DNA of 18,482 bases. Origin: Casp-Chloro-G3 sp002816715 (lineage in GTDB: Bacteria > Chloroflexota > Dehalococcoidia > Lucifugimonadales > UBA3495). The first letter of the stretch is position 1, and the number at the start of each line of letters is the position of its first letter. Location: NCBI GenBank assembly GCA_027623815.1, contig JAQBUV010000051.1, positions 1 to 18,482 of the forward strand, given 5' to 3'. The notes below the pieces were generated by a model that saw only the letters and a list, made by a program, of their open reading frames with translations, was not told the DNA's origin and did no database searches. Shown here in pieces: positions 14,388 to 18,482 of this stretch. The translations under genes were made by a program, and so were the position numbers.

Positions 14388-15344
14388 CTAGCCGGTTACC
14401 CTCACTCTGGGGTCAAGCATTACATAGGTCAGGTCCACCAGCAGATTGATCATGCTGGCGAATATCACCGAGACCAAAATCAGGAATTGTACAGTGGGGT
14501 AGTCTCGTGCCGCTACCGAGCCAACCAGCAGTCGTCCCAGGCCGGGCAAATTAAAGACCACCTCCACTACCACCACGCCGTTAAACAGGCCAATTAGCGT
14601 TACTCCGTAGATCGTCGCCACCGGCATGAATGCGTTTTTGAGCGCGTGTCGCATAATGACCACGCTCTCGCGCAGGCCCTTGGCGTAGGCGGTGCGAATA
14701 TAATCCTCGTCCAATATATCCAGCATGGAAGACCGCACCATGCGGGCGCAAACGGCAATGCTCCGAATCGACCCGATAAATGCCGGCAGCAAGAATTGCT
14801 GTAGGTTGGTGAGAGGGTCTCTGGTAAAGGGTACGTACACAATTGGATTGGTGTAGTTAAACCAGAACAGCAGGGCCAAAATCACCATAATGCCGATCCA
14901 GAACACAGGTATAGCCAGCCCCCCGATGGCGGTGACCCGGACCACATAGTCTAGCCAGGTGTCCTGCCGCACCGCGGTGATGGTACCCAGCGCCAGCGAG
15001 AACACTATGACGAATATCAGGCTGATTAAAGTAAGCTCGGCGGTCACCGGGAAAGCCCGGCCAAAGTCGGCGGCTACTGATGTCTGCCGCACCAGACTGA
15101 TGCCTGGGTCCAGGTTGACCACGTCCCATACCCACTTCAAATACTGCTGATAGATGGGCAGGTGCAGGCCAAACTGCTCCCGCATGGCCTCTCTTTCTTC
15201 AAGGGTCAGTCCCAACTCCGCCTGGGCCAGCAGGGCCGAAACCGGGTCGCCGGGAATTACCCGCATGATGAAGAAGATCAACATGCTGGAGCCGATCACG
15301 GCTATCAACGCCAGTCCCAATCTTTTGAGTAAGTATCGTTGCAT
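14388..15344 (-). CDS. Dipeptide/oligopeptide ABC transporter permease, DppB/OppB type
   Basis: A 318-residue inner-membrane permease with the standard start MQRYLLKRLGLALIAVIG, a helix at about 9-28 and the periplasmic motif VIPGDPVSALLA (29-40). Later helices lie at about 102-124, 138-160, 184-198, 240-262 and 288-310. The EAA loop reads EDYIRTAYAKGLRESV (213-228). It pairs with the DppC-type protein downstream to form the translocation pore. There is no clear ribosome site before ATG 15344; the start is set by the conserved N-terminus. A strong terminator sits between it and the decayed binding-protein gene, so it probably needs its own promoter or read-through. A TTAACT-17-TTAATA pair just upstream is a poor promoter match only. 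Confidence 0.92.
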   Translation of the reverse strand: MQRYLLKRLGLALIAVIGSSMLIFFIMRVIPGDPVSALLAQAELGLTLEEREAMREQFGLHLPIYQQYLKWVWDVVNLDPGISLVRQTSVAADFGRAFPVTAELTLISLIFVIVFSLALGTITAVRQDTWLDYVVRVTAIGGLAIPVFWIGIMVILALLFWFNYTNPIVYVPFTRDPLTNLQQFLLPAFIGSIRSIAVCARMVRSSMLDILDEDYIRTAYAKGLRESVVIMRHALKNAFMPVATIYGVTLIGLFNGVVVVEVVFNLPGLGRLLVGSVAARDYPTVQFLILVSVIFASMINLLVDLTYVMLDPRVRVTG

Positions 15345-15500
15345 TGCGTATTAAGAAGCCATCAGGCAGATAGTTAAAGATTAAGTGCGCTAAAAGTCAA
15401 ATTCTGCCGCGTGCGTCGCAGCATGGCTAAGATTGTAGCATTATTCGCTATATCCGTTGCGGCCCTAGCGCCGTGCCGATTGTATTGCAATTGGTGGCAT

Positions 15501-15575
15501 CCTCTCCCCTTGTGGGAGAGGAACGAGGTGAGGGGTACCGCCCTCATCCCGGCCTTCTCCCATCAAAGGAGAAGG
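15501..15575 (+). repeat. Dispersed double-hairpin repeat, copy D
   Basis: CCTCTCCCC TTG TGGGAGAGG (15501-15521) and CCTTCTCC ATCAAA GGAGAAGG (15553-15575) are in the same orientation as copy A. The linker gaggtgaggggtaccgccctcatccc (written here to show its GGTGAGGGGTA core) matches the B and C linkers read in reverse. Confidence 0.75.
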
Positions 15576-15661
15576 GGCCTAGAAAGCCAACTTTAACAAC
15601 TGTCAATCCTGGGTAAACACGATACTAACCATTTTAGTGGGGGTTAAAACTAATTCCCCCT

Positions 15662-15699
15662 AAAAACCAGAGGTCTCAGGCAAATAAGCCCGAGACCTC
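15662..15699 (-). terminator. Rho-independent terminator after the binding-protein remnant
   Basis: On the minus strand GAGGTCTC pairs with GAGACCTC (15692-15699 with 15670-15677), with an inner GGC/GCC pair and loop TTATTT. TGGTTTTTAGG follows, giving a five-T tract (complement of 15662-15666). It lies 24 bases past the stop of the binding-protein remnant. Binding-protein genes often have leaky terminators before their permeases. Confidence 0.75.
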
Positions 15700-15722
15700 A
15701 GCATGAATCAATGTCCTACAGC

Positions 15723-16640
15723 CTATTTTTCCGAGAGCCAGACGTGGGCTACACTGGCGGTATCTGGAGAGAAGGCCAGTTGTGGATCGTAATCCTGCAC
15801 CCTCTTGTTATAAGCCTGGAATTGGGCTCGCCACCACATAGGCACCGAGCCGCCCTGGACTTCCCAGAACTTGCGGGCCATTTCCTGAATGACGTCGATA
15901 CGCTCTGCCTGAGTTTCGGCGTTGCGCTGGTCATCGTACAGTTGGTCAATCTCCGGGTGGTTCATGGCCGCGAAGTTCCTGGCCCCGCCGGTAACATACT
16001 GGTTTTGCAGTTGCAGGTCCGGCTCTACCGGGCCGCCAAAGCGACGAATCATTATGTTGAAATCGTGAGCAATCTCCCGCTACTCGGTAACGGCGTCTTC
16101 CTGTACGTCCATTTTGCCGCCGGTGATGCCGATGTTGGAGAGTTGTTGAATCAGCAGAGTCGCGCCTTCAATGTTCTCCGCCCGATTCTCAGTGAGCATC
16201 AGAATTTCCTGAGTGAAATCATACCCAGTCTCTTCTGAATACTCCGCCAGCAAACGACGGGCTTCGGCAAACTCTACCTCTTTGTCCTCAGCAAAGCCGG
16301 GTAGATTTTTCACCTCGTCAATGGGCAGAGCGTAGGGGCTGCCCGGTGGATACAGGATGCCGTATGGCGATCCAAGTCCTCGCTCGCTGATCTCACCCAC
16401 CAGGTTTCGGTCCATCCCCAGGCTAACCGCCCGGCGAACCCGGAAGTCGTTCCAAGGTTTTCGTTCCTCGTTCATTTGGACATCCCAGTGGGCCACGTCA
16501 CCCAGAACCTCTTTGGTGACCAGATGATCCATTTTCTGCAACTGGAGATAAAGGGATGCGTTTAGTTGCGGGAAGGCGATATCCACCTGTTCAGTCTGAA
16601 GTGAAGCCAATCTGTTCGGCTTCGTAGTGTTCGGCTTCAA
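15723..16640 (-). pseudogene. Family 5 peptide-type ABC substrate-binding protein, truncated with in-frame amber
   Basis: The minus-strand frame from 16640 gives 186 residues, stops at TAG (16080-16082), then continues in the same frame for 118 more codons to the end at 15723. Both parts match the C-terminal region of extracytoplasmic solute-binding proteins of the DppA/OppA class: RLASLQTEQVDIAFPQ, PWNDFRVRRAVSLGMDR, then after the stop REIAHDFNIMIRRFGG and QYVTGGARNFAAMNHPEIDQL. The amber codon sits where family members often have Trp, so TGG to TAG is the simplest change. The ~200 N-terminal residues, including the lipoprotein signal, are missing, because the collagen-like gene and its terminator occupy the upstream space. 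A 15-bp tandem duplication (GTTCGGCTTC at 16614 and 16629) marks the truncation edge. It is most likely non-functional, although both flanking permeases look intact. Confidence 0.8.
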
Positions 16641-16734
16641 CGTATTGGAGGACGCGCGCCGGGGCGTATTCGACCCGAAAAAGAGGCAGCGTTAAGACAC
16701 TAACACCCTCGCAGCCAATCGTTTTTGAGGCAGG

Positions 16735-16772
16735 AAAAAGAAGCCCTCGGATTGCTCCGAGGGCTTCTTTTT
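16735..16772 (-). terminator. Terminator of the collagen-like gene, possibly bidirectional
   Basis: A perfect 16-bp stem, AAAAAGAAGCCCTCGG (16735-16750) and CCGAGGGCTTCTTTTT (16757-16772), has loop ATTGCT and T-tracts on either strand. It lies 21 bases beyond the stop codon of the collagen-like gene. The core CGGATTGCTCCG recurs in the hairpin at 17641. Confidence 0.85.
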
Positions 16773-16793
16773 CGATAACAACTTTATCAAAGG

Positions 16794-17435
16794 TCAGTTG
16801 GCCACATATGCGCAGCCTACATACAGAGTTACGCTACCAGAACCGCTGACGTCCACTCCCCAGCGAACCGACACCTGATTCTGGATGATCGGATAAGCCG
16901 ATCCACCGTGAACAGTTACCGGACCTTCAGTGATAGCGACTCCAAACAAAGCCATCTTGTTTGCCGGACAGGAAAGATCCACTGTTTCAGGATTGGCGCT
17001 GTTCACAGACTCGGAAGACTTCAAATATTGCAGGCCGCTCAGACCCGCTGCCCCGGTAAACCCGGGATTTCCTTGAGGCCCCTGCGGGCCTTGCGGGCCA
17101 ACCGGGCCAACAATCCCCTGAGGCCCAATCCCGCCCAGGGGACCATTAGGGCCGGCGATTCCTTGAGGCCCCATGGGTCCGGCAGGCCCTTGGGGGCCAG
17201 CCCTCAAATCCTGGATACCTGGTTCTCCCGCAGACCCAGTGGGCCCGGCGGGTCCTTCAATTCCCTGCGGCCCAACGGGCCCCTGGGACCCAACAGTGCC
17301 TTCAAGACCCTGCAACCCCGCTACCCCCTGTGGACCAACTGAGCCGGTATTCCCTGCCAACTGGCCGCATGCGGTTACCGCAACCAATGCAACTCCAAGT
17401 AGTAGCCACTGCAGACGCCTAACGGGGTTATTCAT
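16794..17435 (-). CDS. Collagen-like triple-helix-repeat lipoprotein
   Basis: A 213-residue predicted lipoprotein. The signal peptide MNNPVRRLQWLLLGVALVAV is followed by the lipobox VTAC with Cys23 as the lipid-bearing residue. Residues about 28-136 are Gly-X-Y triplets rich in Pro and Gln (GPQGPAGPMGPQG and similar), with a break at GIQDLRAGPQG, where the triplet phase slips. A C-terminal domain of 77 residues (137-213) is rich in beta strand, carries Cys pairs and may be a trimerisation or surface domain. Such proteins form stalks on the cell surface; a role in attachment is inference. The start ATG 17435 is chosen over the in-frame ATG at 17480 because AAAGGAG lies seven bases upstream and the signal peptide begins there. 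A terminator follows. Confidence 0.85.
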   Translation of the reverse strand: MNNPVRRLQWLLLGVALVAVTACGQLAGNTGSVGPQGVAGLQGLEGTVGSQGPVGPQGIEGPAGPTGSAGEPGIQDLRAGPQGPAGPMGPQGIAGPNGPLGGIGPQGIVGPVGPQGPQGPQGNPGFTGAAGLSGLQYLKSSESVNSANPETVDLSCPANKMALFGVAITEGPVTVHGGSAYPIIQNQVSVRWGVDVSGSGSVTLYVGCAYVAN

Positions 17436-17548
17436 AGGATTCTCCTTTCCAATTTCACATTTCACGGAGAATGGGATCAAATAACCCTACCCCCAAGCTT
17501 ACCCTATTGGATACAATGCTTCCCCATATGTTCAACCGTGGAGAATAC

Positions 17549-17557
17549 ATTGTAGCA
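17549..17557 (-). promoter_or_regulatory. Possible extended -10 promoter for the collagen-like gene
   Basis: Read on the minus strand the bases are TGCTACAAT, an extended -10 with TACAAT, about 115 bases upstream of ATG 17435. No convincing -35 element was found. The 17436-17690 spacer otherwise holds only this and the hairpin at 17641. Confidence 0.25.
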
Positions 17558-17640
17558 CCGTTGGTTGAGCCGCCTCCTTTGGTCCGGTAGCCAAAATGGG
17601 CGGTTTTGGTGCCGGCGAAAATGCGCTAACTTATCCAACA

Positions 17641-17678
17641 AAGTTTAGGCCCCCGGATTGCTCCGGGGGCCTAAACTT
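17641..17678 (-). terminator. Long hairpin downstream of the initiator tRNA, probable terminator
   Basis: A perfect 16-bp stem, AAGTTTAGGCCCCCGG (17641-17656) and CCGGGGGCCTAAACTT (17663-17678), has loop ATTGCT. On the minus strand it follows the tRNA 3' end by 12 bases and is followed by only a short TTTG run, so termination is likely but the U-tract is weak. It shares CGGATTGCTCCG with the hairpin at 16735. Confidence 0.6.
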
Positions 17679-17690
17679 GGTATCCATTTT

Positions 17691-17765
17691 TGGTAGCGGG
17701 GGTTGGATTCGAACCAACGACCTTCGGGTTATGAGCCCGACGAGCTGCCACTGCTCCACCCCGCG
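17691..17765 (-). tRNA. Initiator tRNA-fMet (anticodon CAU)
   Basis: The 75-base cloverleaf starts CGCGGGGTGGAGCAG and ends CCGCTACCA, so CCA is encoded. The anticodon CAT is the complement of 17731-17733. Initiator features are visible: a C1-U72 mismatch at the end of the acceptor stem and three G-C pairs (GGG/CCC) in the anticodon stem (TCGGGCTCATAACCCGA). The T arm is GTTGGTTCGAATCCAAC. It lies downstream of the 23S rRNA on the same strand and could be part of that transcript. Confidence 0.95.
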
Positions 17766-17779
17766 TCGTTTGAGCGCCA

Positions 17780-17860
17780 CCAGTCCTTTGACATGCTCAG
17801 GACTGGCATTCTTCACCGTCTCCACCCGCTTCGGTCATCCTTCGACAAGCGCCGGATGAG
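17780..17860. repeat. Two 'ttcgacaag'-class palindromes between tRNA-fMet and 23S rRNA
   Basis: CCAGTCC (17780-17786) and GGACTGG (17800-17806) flank TTTGACATGCTCA. A second unit, CATCCTTCGACAAGCGCCGGATG (about 17835-17857, with inverted ends CATCC and GGATG), follows. They belong to the same class as the debris at 9638-9760. A spurious ORF crosses them and the tRNA. Confidence 0.55.
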
Positions 17861-17935
17861 CGGGAAATCGAAAACAAGAAATCTTTAAGCTTTTTCTGGA
17901 TTTTCCAAACCTAAGTTTGAAGTTCTTAGCGTGGG

Positions 17936-18482
<547 letters not shown>

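Larger units (their letters stand above)
15345..15722. other. Intergenic spacer of 378 bp
   Basis: The spacer holds repeat copy D (15501-15575) and the terminator of the binding-protein gene (15662-15699). A 61-codon ORF at 15411 runs through the repeat and is not supported. No RNA gene was recognised. Any promoter for the permease pair should lie within 15345-15500, but I could not place one with confidence. Confidence 0.6.

Noticed and set aside
4215..15575. CRISPR array built from the repeated hairpins
   Set aside because: Copies are kilobases apart, differ in orientation and are internally palindromic, with no regular spacers.
16080..16082. Pyrrolysine or other amber recoding in the binding protein
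   Set aside because: The gene is also truncated at its 5' end and the position suits Trp, so a nonsense mutation or sequencing error is more economical.
17596..17888. ORFs across 17596-17888
   Set aside because: They run through the tRNA and palindromes; the IRTNDLRVMSPTSCH-like peptide is a known artefact of translating antisense tRNA-Met.

Overview
This window looks like a chromosomal segment of an uncultivated bacterium, most likely Chloroflexota of the SAR202/Dehalococcoidia type. That placement is inferred from gene content (UGSC selenoprotein with its partner, two-domain dCTP deaminase, paired MaoC-like proteins, tandem carboxymuconolactone decarboxylase-like proteins, dipeptide-type ABC permeases) and from many dispersed palindromic repeats; it is not proved by a marker gene. 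The only phylogenetic marker present is a partial 23S rRNA, which I could not compare with anything.

Layout. 1-2400: a CDP-alcohol phosphatidyltransferase with an uncertain 5' end, a palindromic element, and a membrane-anchored HtrA-type protease closed by a strong terminator. 2500-4100: the most notable locus, a two-gene unit of a conserved 343-residue protein and a UGSC-family selenoprotein. The second gene reads through an in-frame UGA at 3848-3850, directly followed by a long stem-loop that fits a bacterial SECIS element; an ordinary gene caller would split it in two. 4300-6900: minus-strand dCTP deaminase and a Gfo/Idh/MocA oxidoreductase. 6980-8420: plus-strand S26 signal peptidase without a membrane anchor, then a YihY/BrkB membrane protein. 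8650-11411: a minus-strand run of a small ferredoxin-like-fold candidate, two hotdog (MaoC-like) proteins and a PfkB-family kinase whose ribosome-binding region lies in a duplicated 37-bp repeat. 11648-13428: two tandem paralogous two-domain carboxymuconolactone decarboxylase-like proteins on the plus strand. 13425-16640: minus-strand dipeptide/oligopeptide-type permease genes behind a broken substrate-binding protein gene (5' truncated, in-frame amber codon). 16794-18482: a collagen-like lipoprotein, an initiator tRNA and the 3' end of a 23S rRNA, all minus strand.

How they fit together. Most units are unrelated short operons. The 343-residue protein and the selenoprotein are three bases apart and are surely co-expressed; the selenoprotein implies that the genome encodes selenocysteine machinery outside this window. 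The two MaoC-like proteins may form a heteromeric hydratase. The ABC locus has two intact permeases but a decayed binding protein and no ATPase in view.

Four copies of one ~75-bp double-hairpin repeat (4215, 5705, 12499, 15501) and several 'cttcgacaag'-type palindromes fill the spacers. No CRISPR array, transposase or prophage gene was seen.
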